Positions 45,336 to 60,891 of a stretch of 64,000 bases of DNA are shown here, one piece after another. Under the pieces are notes generated by a model. That model did no database searches, was not told the DNA's origin, and saw nothing but the letters and a program-made list of their open reading frames with translations. The first letter of the stretch is position 1. Each line of letters begins with the position of its first letter. This DNA is from Hybos culiciformis (taxonomy: Eukaryota > Arthropoda > Insecta > Diptera > Hybotidae): the NCBI GenBank assembly GCA_964007475.1, contig OZ023273.1:110234485-110298484 (forward strand), in the 5' to 3' direction. Made by a program: the position numbers and the translations under genes.

Positions 45336-46251
45336 GGGTAGTTCCACGGAAACTGGCCGATTCGATGTTACCACACTTTTTTGGGTAAACAGTATAAATA
45401 TTAAAAATTTTAATCTTGAAAATACATTATATGAATTATTACCATTTAGGACAAATAAAAAAATATGTAAATATTTACTGTTATTAGCAAAAATTGCAGC
45501 ATAAAGACTGATTTTGTCATTCCCGTGGCTGTTACTAAATTCGTTATTTTAATAGTCAATAAATCTTCACAAATTTTATTATTAAAAAAATAATATGTGA
45601 AAGGCTCTCTAAAATTTAAAAAAAGTTGAGAAAGTACAGTTCTAATTGGTTTTTCTATTATTTTATTAGTGTTACCGTGTCAGTAAGAATTTCAAACCTT
45701 TTGCGAATTGAAAAAAAAATACAATTAATATAATTTAAAATCACGATTTCAGTTGGCTAAGTTAATACATTTTTTCTTGATATTGTTAGTTGTGATATTT
45801 AAATCTAGTAAAATAAACCTGTTGTGAACAGTTATTTCAAAATTTTCTATAATTCACACCTATTTTGTCATTACCGTGGTGTGTGTTTTTTTAATTGAAA
45901 TAATAAAAAATATTTTTTAATCAATTTTATTTAGATTTCTCTGTTTTTTTCTTTTAATTTAATTGATTAAAAATTTTAAATATTTCGAATTTTTTGCAAT
46001 AAATTAAGGAAAAACTGTTTTTGTTGTCATTACCGTGATGTCATTCCCGTGGTTCGTTTGCTTACTCGGGAATGAGTTTATCGTATACAAATTCTATGAA
46101 AAATTGAAAAATTCAAAAAATGCGGTGTTCCCTTTGAGAATAAGTTCGAAATTATCTGAAGCATCTAAAAAATACTGATTTAAGTCTCAAAAAAAATTTT
46201 TTTTTTTTATAATTTTTATTAAGTTTTCCGCCAGTTTCCGTGGAACTACCC
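45336..46251. mobile_element. 916-bp non-autonomous DNA transposon with 22-bp TIRs
   Basis: The ends at 45336-45357 and 46230-46251 are perfect 22-bp inverted repeats starting GGGTAGTTCCACGG and ending CTGGC. ACAT at 45332-45335 and 46252-46255 is the target duplication. No transposase frame exists. Inside are four copies of a 14-mer TGTCATTMCCGTGR at 45515, 45866, 46025 and 46039, the last two in direct tandem. They share the CCGTGG/CCACGG core with the TIRs, so they are likely transposase-binding sites. The 4-bp duplication with these ends did not let me name a superfamily. Confidence 0.85.
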
Positions 46252-49200
46252 ACATATATTTATGAACAGAAATTGATGTATATAGTAAAACTTTTGTGGG
46301 TGATAGATTTGTGGTATGCTTTTTATAACCGCCTTTGTTTTTCTTCGAAAAATTAACCTTTGTTAGTTTTGTGTGTACATAATGCATTAAAAAAAATGAA
46401 ATGTCAATAGAAATATTATTTTTAAAAACTCCGCATAGTTGAGCATAAAAACTATAAAATAAATTTCTGATTCTCGGAAAATATAAAGCAGTTTATTAAT
46501 TTTGTAGTTCAAGAGGATTTCCATTTTTTTTATGTTGCTCGAAAATAAAAGAATGATACCTAGTATTATTTAAAGTATGCATAACAAAAATTATGTAAAT
46601 TTTTGTTTCACTATTAGACATTTTAAAACTAAATCGAAAGTAATACATACGTAGATTAATATTTTCGTAAATTAATATTTTCAGTTTTTATATTATGTTT
46701 ACATTAAAAAGAACTTATTGAACAGCAAATATGTGTACAGTGCTTAGGTAAACATATTAAATAAAAAACAAAAAAAATTATTTTCGTCGATAATATTGTC
46801 GGTCATTGATTTATGTCTATATGGCTAAATTTTATTTTACTTATAATAATAATAAACAAGTTCGTACAATTATTAAATATATTAATACGCATTTTTATAA
46901 GTACATATACTTAGATTATTTACAAAGATACATACATCAATAAAACGATAAAGAGATGAAAAACAAATATTTCATACTTAAATTGCAAATGAGATATGAT
47001 TTTTTTTAAACGCCCATTTATGTTTCAAATTTTAATTAAAAATAAAACAAGATTATTATTATTATTATAAAATTTTAGAGAAATAAAATCGAATTTTTTT
47101 CGCACTTTAAAATAGAAACTCGTTTAAAGGTATCAAACAAAAAAAAATTGTACATTTACATCAAGTAATAAATTTCATCCCAGCATAGTTCGCCTTACTT
47201 CAACCTTCTAAATTATTTAAATACAATATTTTTTTGAAATTCTTTAAGTTTAATTAATTTTTTTTTTTTTAATAACTTATGTTCTCTTTATAATTTTCTT
47301 CCATTATGCATTATATTGCAATTATATTTTCATTAAATTTTTTATTACTTTGTTGCAAGTACAGGGTATTTCATTTTATTCAAGGAATGATTTATTATGA
47401 TAAGAATAAGATTATGAATGATGAAGTTGTGTCTAAAGATAAGATAAGAATGACAGTTTTACTTATCGATATAGCATTGTTTCTATTCAATTTTTTTTAT
47501 TGGCATTGATAGAACAGCCACATTATTTAAGTACTAATCCGCCAACATAAAGAATGTATGCTTGGATGTTTATATCTTCTCTTATATGCACACGCACAGG
47601 GTTTGCTTATCATGGATTTTTCCATTAGTATCGATAGATTCTAAAATTACTTTAGTTTTTCATGCGTATAATCTAATAAGTTTTTGTTTTTGAACGCCAA
47701 GTGGAAAATCTACAAACTTTGTATCTCAAAAATGAAATTTCAACACTATTATACTAATGGAAAAAACTTGTTTCTTTAAATATAGAATTCTATACTCTAT
47801 GATGATGGTCAACAGGTTAATTACGCATCCTTTGTTTCAATATCATTATAAAACTAAAGAAAAAAAAAAATTAATTTATTTTTCAAATACTGCGGTAGGC
47901 AAAACAATTTATTTGATAAGATTATATATTTTGTTTTTCTTATTTTATATACGTCCATTAAATAAATCTGAGATCCAGAAAAAAAACATACATATAATAT
48001 ATTAAAAATATTTTCCATTTAATTTATATTAAGGAAACTATTTTAGAAAATTGTTTATATAGAGATGGATCAATTAAGACAAAGATTTATGTTACGAAAA
48101 AAACAAAAAAAAAAAATAAATAAACTAAGCATAATAAAATTCTTTGTTTTAATTTTTTTATTTTTTTTTTTTAAATAATCCATAATTTTTTAATCATCAA
48201 AGAGAAAATTTATATGGAATTTTTCATTTTTTTTCTCTTGGTATTTTTTTATTTTATTTATTTTTTTTTTTATGCTGAGCGTGTTAAACCATATTTAGAA
48301 GAAGAAAAAAAAAATTAAAATTCAGTTCAATTTTGAAGATATTTAAGACATATATAAATATCAAAACAGCTATAAATAACCATTTAGTTGTCGGTATTTT
48401 CTATTTGTTATTCAACAGTGTGAAAAATAAAGAATGTGGCAACTTGTGCCATCTTTTTAAAAAAAATTAATAAATTAATTAGTTTTCTTTCCATGTATAT
48501 TTAAAAATCATATATATCTCTCTATATTTACATCGTGTATTTCTTATATTTCACTTAAAGGTTTTTGGTAATATTATGTTGAAAATTTTTGGAAAATGAT
48601 ATTTGCAGCAATTAAAAATTGATAATTTTACGCTTCCTGCCTTATAAAAAAATGATAATTATGCTTCGAAGAATTTTTTTTCTAATTTCCTTTTTATTAA
48701 ATTATTATTTTAATCAAACATAACTATAAATAAATTTAAGATTGAAGAATTCTTAGATTCATTTGTAATAAAAATTTTAATTTTAATTATTTCCTGTTCA
48801 ATAATTTTAATAATCAATACTTTTCATCTTTCTGGTTGTGAAATGGTTATTATAAAATAAAGCTTATAAAAAATATTTAAATAGTAATTTTCTATCACTT
48901 GTTGTGAATAATATCATAGACATTCGGTTTTGGTATATATAAAATTGGTATATAGTTAAGATTTAATTCTATGTTCTGCAATTTCTTTTAATCAAATTAC
49001 CAGCTATAAGATTTCACATATTTTAAGTGTAAAATAAAAAAAAATGCTTTTTATTTAAAGCGTGCAGTAACCGTTCATTTGTATAGTTAAGTTGTTGTAG
49101 TTAAGTTATATTTCGTATATTTTGTTATAATAATTATAATAATGTGGGTTATTTATAAAAATAAATTCTCCAGAAAATATAGAAATAAATTATTTTTAGT

Positions 49201-51276
49201 TGAGTTCATATTGTACGTTTTTGATGAAAAACTGTTCCTAAGTACTTTAGTTTTGGAATATTGAAAACTTCGAAGTTTTGATCTCCAATTTTGTTGATCT
49301 TAAGAATGTAATTATGAAATGTCTGTTTTAGTTTCAATATTTCAAATGATTTATCGCTTCATAAAGCTATAACTTAACGTCTAAATAACATCAGGTGCTT
49401 TCTGTTCAATTATATTACAAATTTATCTGTATCGATATAATTAAAAACTTTGTAATTTTTTTTGTCTTATAATCATAAAAATAAAACAATAAAATTCATC
49501 ATCGCTTATTAAGACTATAACAAAATAAATTTGAACATTTTTTTTTTTATAAACATTAAGTTCTACTTTATAAATAAAACGATAAAAATTATTATTTCTA
49601 TTTCAGTTATTTTTTCATCGGTCACTGAACTATATATATTTTTATTTTTGCATGAATAAAAAATTTGCATTTTTTAAATAAAGAATTTAATGCAAAAAAA
49701 CTCTATTTTTAATTAAAAAAGAAACTTAATTACAGACAAAGAACAGAAATTAGAGAAATTTAGATATATACACATTAAAAAATATATTTGCATATAATAT
49801 TATGTGTATATACGTCACATTGGGGGTCCCAGGCATTAAAGAATTGTTGATATTTCCAAAAATAAGTAAACTCTTCCTGATCATTTGCAATAAAAATAAT
49901 TTACATCTTTATATATAATTAGATTTATTTTCACGATATTTATACTATTTTCCATATCAACAAATTTTTTCTGGGTATTGTGATGTAATTTAGTATTTTA
50001 TCTTTGAAAAAATATACCTACTATTTTTAATAATAAATTACTTTGACATAAGTGAAATTTGAGTGTTGTAAATGGTCTGATCAATTGTTGCCGAGCCTCA
50101 CCATCGTTGTCGGGCGTTAATCCTACTAAGAGCACTTTTTTTTAATTTGTAATTACATGATGGGTAAAATGTTCATTGTACTTGTACATTATGTATTTTA
50201 TATTTTATAAATTCAAATCTCTTCAACGTACCACCTGTTTTATGTTACAATTTATATAAATTTCGAATATTATTAGTACTATATAAATTATTATGAATTA
50301 TTAATAATATAATATGTTACCGAACCCGAATAATTGGTTTAAAAAAAATTAGTCTCGATGATGAGCGAGTATAATTTTATTTTAACGATTTCTCGTTAAC
50401 TTTTCTTATTTTTAAAATTCATATATGCTAAATCGCTTGGCTTTGAAGTAATATTTTTATGTAATGTATTTTCCACCTGATGGTTTTTATAATCACTAAA
50501 AAAATATTACAAGATATTAATATTTTTATTAAACATAAATTGCAATAAAATAATAAATTTTGCATTGCCCTGTAATATAAATTTAACGGTACGAAATATT
50601 TTATTTTTCCACTTCATATTGTTTTTATTTTTTATTATTTATATTTATAAACATAAGCATTAAACATACCTTATAAAATATAAAAATTGGCAATAATTGT
50701 TGTTTTTTTTTGTTGATAAGTTGATGTCCAAGCGACAATTTATTTACCATTATTTCATAAATAAAAAAAAAAAAAATTAAACTTAATTAGAAAATTTTAT
50801 TAACAGCAATTTTTTACAATAATATTTTTTATTGGATAAATCAACGTGTAGTAAAATATTTTATTTGAAAAACATTATATATCAAATATTAAATCTAGAG
50901 ATTATAAAATCATGCTAACAGCAAGAATTTTTTGAAGTTTGTGAAAGTTAGAAAATAATAAAATTAAAGTAATTAGTGTTAAAATTTCGTTTGGAAAATA
51001 AATACCTGTACTTCAAAAAGAAATGTGTTGAGTTTACTAGAATTGATTAAAATAAAAACAATATTGCCGAATCAGATGTACAAATTTAGTTTATTGGAAA
51101 TTAAATTAAAATTTATTTCAATTCAATGTATTATTTATCTATTAACTTTAAGATTAATTGGTAAACAAATTTAAACCAACAAGATTAATAAAATAATCAA
51201 TTATTTCTGCGCCAATTTCGATTATCAACCTAAATTTCTCAATACCTGTTTTTTACCTTTATTTTCTAGAATTATT

Positions 51277-51402
51277 GTGTATATTGATTAACAATATACA
51301 CAATATATGACTTTATCACTATATACTATATACACAATATATGACTTTATCACCTTATCACTATATATCATTGTATCACTTTATCACTATATGTAGCTAG
51401 CA
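51277..51402. repeat. Palindrome plus tandem TATCACT-type repeats
   Basis: GTGTATATTG (51277-51286) and CAATATACAC (51292-51301) form a perfect 10-bp hairpin. Immediately after it a 24-base unit starting ATACACAATATATGAC occurs at 51296 and 51330 (period 34), followed by further TATCACT words up to about 51400. Confidence 0.75.
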
Positions 51403-52204
51403 TAAGATTTTCTAATTTTTTTTGAGGTTATGGTACTGGAAAGAATTTCATATTTGAAATTAAGTTACTTACATTAAATTTACAAATTGTACATTCATGA
51501 GTGCAATAAATTTTTACATTAACATAATGTAAGTAAAATACCATATAGATAGTTTACTAATAAAAGACAAACATTTTTATTTTATTTGGTCAGAGACAAT
51601 TTTTTATGCTTAATTTGTTATTTATTTTTAATTTTCTTTGAATTTCAATAAAAAATAAATATTTCAATTAGGAAATGCACTCTATAGTCTAATTTAAGAA
51701 TTTTTAATTTTTTTTTTTAATTCAGAAGAGATCAAGAGAATTAATTAGTTTTATTTTTCTGTATAGATAATCTTTACGTTAAGAAAGTGTGTTGTAAGTG
51801 GGAAGTAAAAAATAAAATGTTTGATGAAAATTATTTAAATTTAATTTTAAAATAATGATGTTTTTACTTTTTTTTTTTAAATTGAAGTTTCCGTTTGTGT
51901 ATTCAGAAGCACAATATTGTAATAATTTTTATGCATATATAATTTATTTAATTTTCCTGAAACAAAAATATGTATAATTTTGTGTTAGCACTTTTATAAA
52001 AATTGTTTCAATCAATATTTGTGTATAGCGAATTCTGGAAACTTTCGTTTATAAAATAACAACTAGCTTGATCATTATAAATATCCTTGAAAGTAAAGTT
52101 AAAATTATTTAAAGGCGATGAAAGGATGAGTTTTCCTAATCTTGTTCTAAGGAAGTTGTTTACTTGATTGATGATCGAAATTATTCTGAATATTGTTTAT
52201 TTTA

Positions 52205-52233
52205 TTACTTAACAGGGATGTTACTTAACAGGG
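52205..52233. repeat. 13-bp direct repeat TTACTTAACAGGG
   Basis: Two exact copies, 16 bp apart in phase. No further context. Confidence 0.7.
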
Positions 52234-55200
52234 CTGTAGAGCTTTCAAAAGGATATTTTTCAAAATAGGTCAAAATATTTGTAAATAAATCAATAAGAAA
52301 CCAAACAAAGTTGTACTATATCATGTAGTATATGTAATTTTTGAACCCTACTTTGTTTTGTAGTTTGCTTTTTTTTTAAATTTTTGAAAATATTATTTCA
52401 TTTGCTATTCTAGAGCTAGGGAACCTTCTCGACGTACCTACAATTTTATTAATTATTATTTTTTTTTTAAATAGATCATTCTGTATCAAATTCTTTTCAA
52501 TTAAAAACTAATTATTAAAATTTAATGTTAATTAAAAGTCAATGAGATCTTATTATATGGTAAGTGCAAATTGAAATTAATATTCGATGAATATAAAATT
52601 GAATATAATAAAAATTTTCCCCAATTAGTTTTGCATGAATTTATTTTATATACGTGATTAAATTAGAAAACAAAATTAATAAATAACTATATACTTTTAT
52701 AACAGAATCAATTTATTAAAATTGGTTGTACGAAAAAAAAATTAGAAAAAATGTAGTCTTTTACATGAGTGTTTAATATTTATGTATACACTTATTGAAC
52801 TAAACATAAAAGGAAATGCAGAAAATGTAAGCTATAATATATAACAACGCATTAGTATATAAACTTACTTTCAAGAAATTTTAAAATTATCTGGATTTTT
52901 ATTTTCACTATAATTAATTAGTTATTTTTTGAAAATTAATTTCAACCGAATTAGATATTTAAATGGTGCATATTTAAAATTAGAAAGTGTGACTTAGTAT
53001 TAGGTTGGATCTTAATAAAATTTGATTAGTTTTAGTATACATACATCCAATTTCATTATTTTCTTTCGTATAATATAACAAGATCAGTCCCATAATTCCT
53101 TAGCCTTTAGGACATACTTAATTGACGCAAGATACTTATACATTTTAATGGAGATTGTAACACAATATTATATATAGATATTTTTTACATATTTGAGCGG
53201 TGTCACTGAATAAAATCATTATCGAAAGCAAGATCAGCACAGTGAATATTTACAATTTGAAAATTTTTGAAATTCGAAGTCCTTGAAAACTTATTTGTTT
53301 AATATTGTACACAAGAGTCTTTAGAATTTTAGTCTTTAGAATCTTTAGATTATTTTAATATTTTACATACTAAGAATTTTAACAGATATTATAGAAATTT
53401 TTCACTCTTTTTATTTCACAATAATTACTTATTCAACATTCATATTATTTTGTATTTAGTTTGTAAATTGATTTCTAACACTATTTAGAATAATTATATT
53501 TTAAAATATTTTATTTTATCGTCGAGGTAACACATATTATATTATTATAGAACATTAATATGAATCAATTTGTTGAAATTAGTGTAAATTTTAATTTTTT
53601 TTTTTCGCAAACTCACACCTCAATTCATAAATTACAATATTTTCAAGAATCTTTAATATTGCACACAAATTTATAATGTTTACAAATTTAGGTTAAACAA
53701 ACTATATGTTTATACGTTAAATAAATATTTAATGAATTAAAATATTCGAAAAGAAGAAAATAACAAAATAAAAAAAAAAATTAGAATATTAAACGGGAAC
53801 TGTGTGGAGGTAAGATACAACTATATTTTTTTCTTTATTAGGTTAAATTTATTATAAATTATTCATTTTGTCGCGAATAAATTCATTTTATGCAATTTAA
53901 AATTTTACTTTTTTTTTTTGTATAAAGCTCATAAGTATTTTCATATTATTGTTTTGTAAAAGGGTTATTATTATATACGGGAATTTTTGTCGGTTCAAAA
54001 CACAAAATTTTTTTTAGGCAAATGAACTTTCTAGTCATGTTCAAGTTGAAATAATTGCTATAATTATTTGGATAGAAAAAAAAAAGTTTTTTTTTTTATT
54101 GCGTTGGTCGCGAACACAAAAATAAAAATATAATAAAAATAATGAGGGGTCTTGTTATTATTTAACAATAATCACTTTGACAGTACTAGCAAAATGAACA
54201 AAAAAAAAAAATACACAAATGTTTTTAGGGGAATTTTTCTTATGTAGTGTTTTCCATTATTTTGTTATACCATTATCTCAAGTTCAAGTTCTAATAGGTT
54301 AAATGGAATTGAAGGCAATCGATTTGCGTCAATCATTAAACTAACTAAGTAACAGAAAATTGGTTTTGTTAATCTTTTAACCTAAAGAGGTGTAAGACGG
54401 TCTCCATATTTCATTTATGATGCAATTTTTTTTTTGATAACACCAAAATTGAATTTTTGCCACATTCAATATATAACACATTCAACGTAGTCTATAATAG
54501 AGATTATTCTTTTGAAATTTTTTTTATCGAATTCATTTACTTAATATATGAACTTCTATCTATTTTGTCTTTGATGAATTTGGAATGAAGTTTAAGCTCA
54601 AAAACAAAATTATCTTAATCACGTGAACTTGTTTTGTTGTCTTTATATTGGTATATGTGCAATATCTGTTTTGCTATACCACACACTATTGTTTTAACCG
54701 GTAAAGTGCACATATAAAGACTAGTTTTATAATTTCCTTAAGCTAACATATATATAATATTGATAAAATAAGAACTTAAAAATAACTTCAATAATAGAAT
54801 AATTATTTCGTACATGATTTCTAAACTAAGGAAATTAATAAAAAAAAAAAATCTGCATGAAAGTTTGTACATATAACGTAGGCATTTCTGAACGGATGTA
54901 ATGCGTAAATTTATATAAAATAAATATTAACAAAAAAGAAAAATATTATGCAGATGCCTAAAATTTTATTTATTACTTTTTATGAATGAGTATTATATAA
55001 AATTTTAAAATTCCGCTCTTGTTTGGGGGTTATTATTATTATTGAAAAAAAAAAAAATAAAAAATTGTCTAATATTTTATAAAAAATTTCAAATTTAATA
55101 TGAGGAAATGAGTGGGTTTTATTCTTTTGTCATAAAAAAATGAGGTAATAAAATTAAATGGTTTTTCAATAATGACAGTAGTATTTTATAGTAAATTATA

Positions 55201-55475
55201 ACATTAAAGCCTATATCTAATTGCATTGAATTGAACTTGAAACATTTTTTTTATTACATAATTTTTGTAAAGGGCTATATTTTATTTTTATTTAATTTTC
55301 TATTATGTAAAGGTCAAGTTTTGCTTTTTAAAACTTAGAACTTAACAGATTATTAAATTATTTAAAATAGTATAGAATTTAAGTTACATTATTGATTTAT
55401 TTTAATAAAATATGGATTAAAAATTGTTAAAACTGTTTTGTCATTACTAATATGCAACAAAGAATTCTAGAATGT

Positions 55476-55501
55476 TTTAAACGAATCTGAGTTCGTTTAA
55501 A
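55476..55501. repeat. 10-bp perfect inverted repeat
   Basis: TTTAAACGAA and TTCGTTTAAA flank TCTGAG, a 6-nt loop. A small hairpin with no assigned role. Confidence 0.65.
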
Positions 55502-58500
55502 GTCGTACAACACGAAAAGAGGAATCAAACTCACAATCTTATTAAAACAAAATTTGAGAATTTGATTTCGCGATTTAAATTTAAATTTTAGGATTCAAAG
55601 TTAGTGTAATATGTGTTTGATTATCTAAAATTTCTAGTTTGTGACGATAGGCTTGGCGGCTGCAATTGTAATCATTTTGCTAAATTAAAATAAAAAAGAA
55701 CGAATATAATAATTTGTGAAGGAAAAGAATATTCATATAAACTTATGAACTTGCTTATTGTTATAGTTACACCACTGAGACTTTTTTTTTTTTGTTATTT
55801 AGAACATGAAATCTGTTTTTTTTTGTTTGTTTGATTAAAAACCAGAAACATTAAAAAAAAAATAGCTTATGGTTATTTTAGTTTAATTTAATTTGTTAAT
55901 ACCGTTATTCAGTTAAGAAATAAAATACATATCACATTAGAGGAAAATCTAAAATACATATACTCAATTGCAAATAATTTCAAGTAAACTTTGTTATTTG
56001 AGTAAACCTTTTTTATTTGAGATAATGTTAAATAAAAAGACTTAATGAACTCAAAAAGTTTATTTTTTTGAAGAAAATCGCCTAAAAATACCTCGAGTTT
56101 TCTTAACGTTACGTTTATAGAGTCTAGTATCAAAATCTTAGTTCTAATATCTGGTTATATATTTATCAATTTGCTTCACAAGTTTATGTTTTCTATCGTT
56201 CAATGTTATTTTAAAAAAAAATTTGTTATTTTCTTGAGAATGTCAAAGATAATTTCAAAAACAAAAAACAAATTTTTTAATGTATAGAATATTCTTTAAA
56301 TGAATCATTCTTTGAATTTTAATTAGCTTGTAATAAGAGTACGGAAACAAAAAACATATTTTTTTTAAATTTTGTATGCTGGTATCATTTTTTTTTTGTT
56401 TATTGACATTTCTTAAAATAATAAAGTTAATATTTTGTCATAAATTTATTTTTGCAGAATAATTTAGATAAAAATATAATGTAAACAAATTAATTTTTTT
56501 TTTTATAAGGAAAACCATAATCATGCTCTACTAAGAAAGAACAATATTTTTATGTTTTGCTAAAAAAATTAAAAACAGAATTCTAAGTATATAGTTAGTG
56601 TTATTAAAAAAAATTATATACTTTTGCTTTATTTGAACTTTCTTTTTCAATGAACTTTGGATAAAAACAATATTCGGTTATGTTAATTAAATTTTCTAAT
56701 TTTCCATTTTTTTTTATTATATTTAATATGTAATTATTAATTATAATATTTAAATTTTGGGTGTGACCACAAACTTTGATGATAAGTTTATACAAGAATG
56801 TAAAAAAGCTAAAATAGTGGAACCTTAAAGTCTTTATACGTAGAACGATAATGTATTCAGATAAAATTATGTGTATTTAATGAAAAATGTTTTTAATATT
56901 CAAACATTACATGTATTATATACACATTAAAACATTATACGATTACATGTTAGCACGAGGGTAGTTTGAAAATTAAATAAATTCAATGAAAATTAATATT
57001 AAATATTATGTATTTATTTTAGTTGTAAAACTTTAAAAATATAATGAGATTACTGTGCTGCATTTTATAAGCTTCTGATCCAAATTGTGACTCTGTGAGC
57101 ATCTCAATGTAGAAACACCATGGATAAGTTTTCTTGACGTGGTTGCGACACTAAGTATTACACACTTATTGCGTTCATTTCTTTTTAACGTAATTCATAA
57201 ATTTCCTTGACCTTAATCACTTGGACTAATGTTTATAATAATTATTATTTTTAGATATTTTTCTCTTGGCATAAACTTTATTAAAGTTTGCATAAATTAC
57301 AATTTTTTTATTTACATTTCAGATCATTTTGTCTGGAATTTATTTTTAATTTATATGAATTGTGAAAACAAAAAATTAATAAATGTTTTAAAAAACATTA
57401 TTTATTTAATGATTGCTTACAGATTGAAAGATAAAATTTAATTTTGCAGAATTTCATTTTTCTTAGTTTTAATTTCTTTATATCAAATTAAATACATTAT
57501 TACGAGAATAATAAACATTTTTTTAATGGAATTGTGGTGAGGAATCAAGAAAAGCTACAGAAATATCCTTTTGTTACAGTATTTCGTATGGCTGTCAATA
57601 TGGAGCTACTTAATAGTAATATATGAATTTTGACTTACAACAGAAGCTGTGGAGCTCTTTAGAAATCAGAAATATTGTTGAAATAATATTAATACTCAAT
57701 GCTTTTCACTTTAACACTTAGAACTTGCATTTTTCATTTAAATTTTATACATATATAAAACTATTAACAGAAAAAAAATTTTAAACAAGAAATTTTATGC
57801 CTTTGAAAAGATATTTGATTCTAAAAGTTGAGTGGACTTGCTAATTTATTATTCTAATTTAATTTGATCTTTTTGTTAATTGTATATATGTAATTAATTC
57901 AATTTAAATGAATTATTTACAATTTTTGACCTTGTTTCGATTTTCTTCTTGTCTAAAATATTGCACATGCTTAACTTCTATAACAGATTCAAAAGTATAT
58001 AAGTTTATTTATATGTAGTTCAAAATTAGCACTTATGCTGATATTGCAATTTTCTAAAAGTAAACATAAGTGTTATTTACAATGTATACATAAATATAAA
58101 AATATTATTATACATAACTATGTGTTGCATATTGTGTATTCAAAATAATTACAAACGAAGTGTTAATCAACCATTGATTTCAGTTTTGCTTTGTTTGCTT
58201 TAAAAAACAAAAAAAAATCCAAATTGGCATTAATGAAAAAGTAGATCAATAATTTTTTGTCAGGCTTTCAATTTCATAATATTCTTAGAATAGATTTCGG
58301 TAGTTTTGTATTATTATTTTAAGTTTGAAGCTCATTCTGCACTTTCGCTATATAAACTCTTTTACAATTGCGAATTGCGATGCCTTGAATGTACTTACTA
58401 CGGTATATAATGTTTTGACATATTATAAAATTTTTTATCACTTTAATAAAGTTTTGTGTTCGCTTGAAAATTTAATAAACCATTATTTAAAACATAATTT

Positions 58501-60891
58501 AAAATTTACACTCTTATTATTTATTTTCATTGCAGAGAGTGTTGTAGCAATTGCAATAACTTATTTTCTTTTTTAACTTTTATGTGTGCAAACAAATCTT
58601 GACCTGATGACAGAAAAACATAATATAATTTATAAATTGAGTTATATTTATATGTATAGCAAAAGTTTTACAACATTAATTAATTTAAAAATATTATACT
58701 ATGAGCAAACTTATGTTATTCTATAGAAAAAATTAATAATAATTCATTTTTTATATGAAATCGATTTTATTATCACTTGTTACAGGATTAAATTTTCTTT
58801 ATTCGTCTGTAAAATTTTTATGCTTGTATGTTGTTAAGTTCTTAACAACAGCAAGGCGATTCAATCTGTAATTTAATTTTTACTATATTATCACAACGTT
58901 AATGTTCTCATATCATATGACATATATGACATATATTCAACTAGAAATCTTTATAGCGTTGCGTTAAAATAGTTTGAATCCATATGGATATGGAGTGAAA
59001 CGCGTTGTGACTCTGTAGTAAGAGTTTCTTTTTGTTTCCTTTTTTCTTATATTGAATAAAAAATTTAAATTATCTTTTGACGATAAAAAATTTTGGGGTA
59101 TAAATTAAAAAAAATAAAATAAAATGAAAATTAACATAATTTCATATATTATAATATAAAGGAATTAAATTAATAAAGCTACAGATGTATAACTTCTGGC
59201 GAATTCAAATAAATCTTCAAAATCCGCGAAGTTATGTTGTTAGAATATTCTTGAGGCACAGTTTGAACAAATTTTAGAAACAGATAAGATAACTCTGGAT
59301 ATCTTCAAGTATGTGAATAATCTAGCTCTTCTTTAATGGAATAGGAGGGTAAATTCATTAAAATAATTAAATACTTATTAAATAAGAGTTATAACAATTT
59401 TAGTTTCCCTGGCATATAATATAAAATTTCAATGATTATCATGTACACATAAAAATATGTTTGTTTGAATATGTATGTATACCTATAATGTACATAAATG
59501 AAAATAAATTAAAAAAAAAAAAAAGAAATAAAATATGAGGAAAAGGAAATATTTATTTAACCTAAAAATAAATTACAAAAATCATTGAGCTTTAGTAACA
59601 TTCTATGTTATTTGTTAAGTGTATATAAAATTAAAGTTTTATTATTTTTTTTCGCAATATTTTTCAAATATGTGAGAAGAATTCATTTAATTTTTTTTTT
59701 TGTAAATATAATGCTTCAAGAAAACTTTTTCTTGGATTGGAAATTATTGACATTATTTGTGTAGGAAAAACAAAATGTTAAAAATGAATTGAAAATAAAG
59801 AAAAATCATTGTAGAAACTTTTCTTTGCAATAAATTCAATCATATAGAAACATAAAAAGGGTTTGTGAGTGGGACAACATTGATTTGAATTGTGAATTCT
59901 TTATCGAAATGTCATATTCAAAAAAAAAATTCAATTCATATAAAATTAATTATGAATCATAGATTTCTTGCATATCCGTAGGTAAATTAGAAAAAAAAAA
60001 ATTAAATTAAATTTTTGCTGTGTAGGCCTCAACGAATGCAAAATAAAAATAAGAATATTTTTTTTGATATTTATTTCGCACCTTATTTTCTACCATTTTA
60101 AGGAAAAAAATGTTGTATTTCTATTCATTTTTGGAATGGTTTCAAAAAAGAATAAATTATTATGAAAATTAGTATTTTTTCTTTAGACGGATGGTATACT
60201 AAAGATAATAACTATAGTTAAAAACATAATATAATAACTATTTTATATCTTTTTGTAACATGGAAATATATACTCGAAATTTAGTATTGCGAATCAAATT
60301 TTTGACATTTGCAAATCTTATAATTTCAAATATAATATTCTCATTACAATCAAGAAAATTCTAATTTTATTTTTCAATAACATTTAAGTATCTTATAAGA
60401 AAGTTAAATGTTAAGGCCACTTTCGATTCAAGCGGACAACTCTTTTATTTTTAACATGTCTCAAATGCCTGTTTAAATTTCTGTAGAAAAATTAAATTCA
60501 AAGAAGTATTTGAAAGTTTTCATTAAATTCAAGAATTTTATTTTTAAATGAAAAATAAATTGTAGAAATTTTCATTTGAAAAAAAGAAAACTCCAGTAAC
60601 AGGATATATATATAATTAAAGAATAACAACAATGGATGGTTAAAAAATAATTTTTTATTCTTTGGTCAACATGTTTTAAAATGTTTGGATGCTTGAAAAC
60701 CAATTTTAAATTTTTCTTTAAGTGTTCTTCTCAAATTTGAAATAAAATTTATGAAAAAAAAAATATATAAATATATATAAATTAGTGTTTTTCTCATTTC
60801 TTAATTACCCAATCATTTTATTAATATTATAAATGATGTTGGAAAAACTTTTTCCTACTAAATTTTTTGAAATTTTATTTTATATAATTAA

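Noticed and set aside
53805..53820. Exon end GGAG|GTAAGA near 53.81 kb
   Set aside because: A donor-like word without a nearby credible acceptor or open frame.
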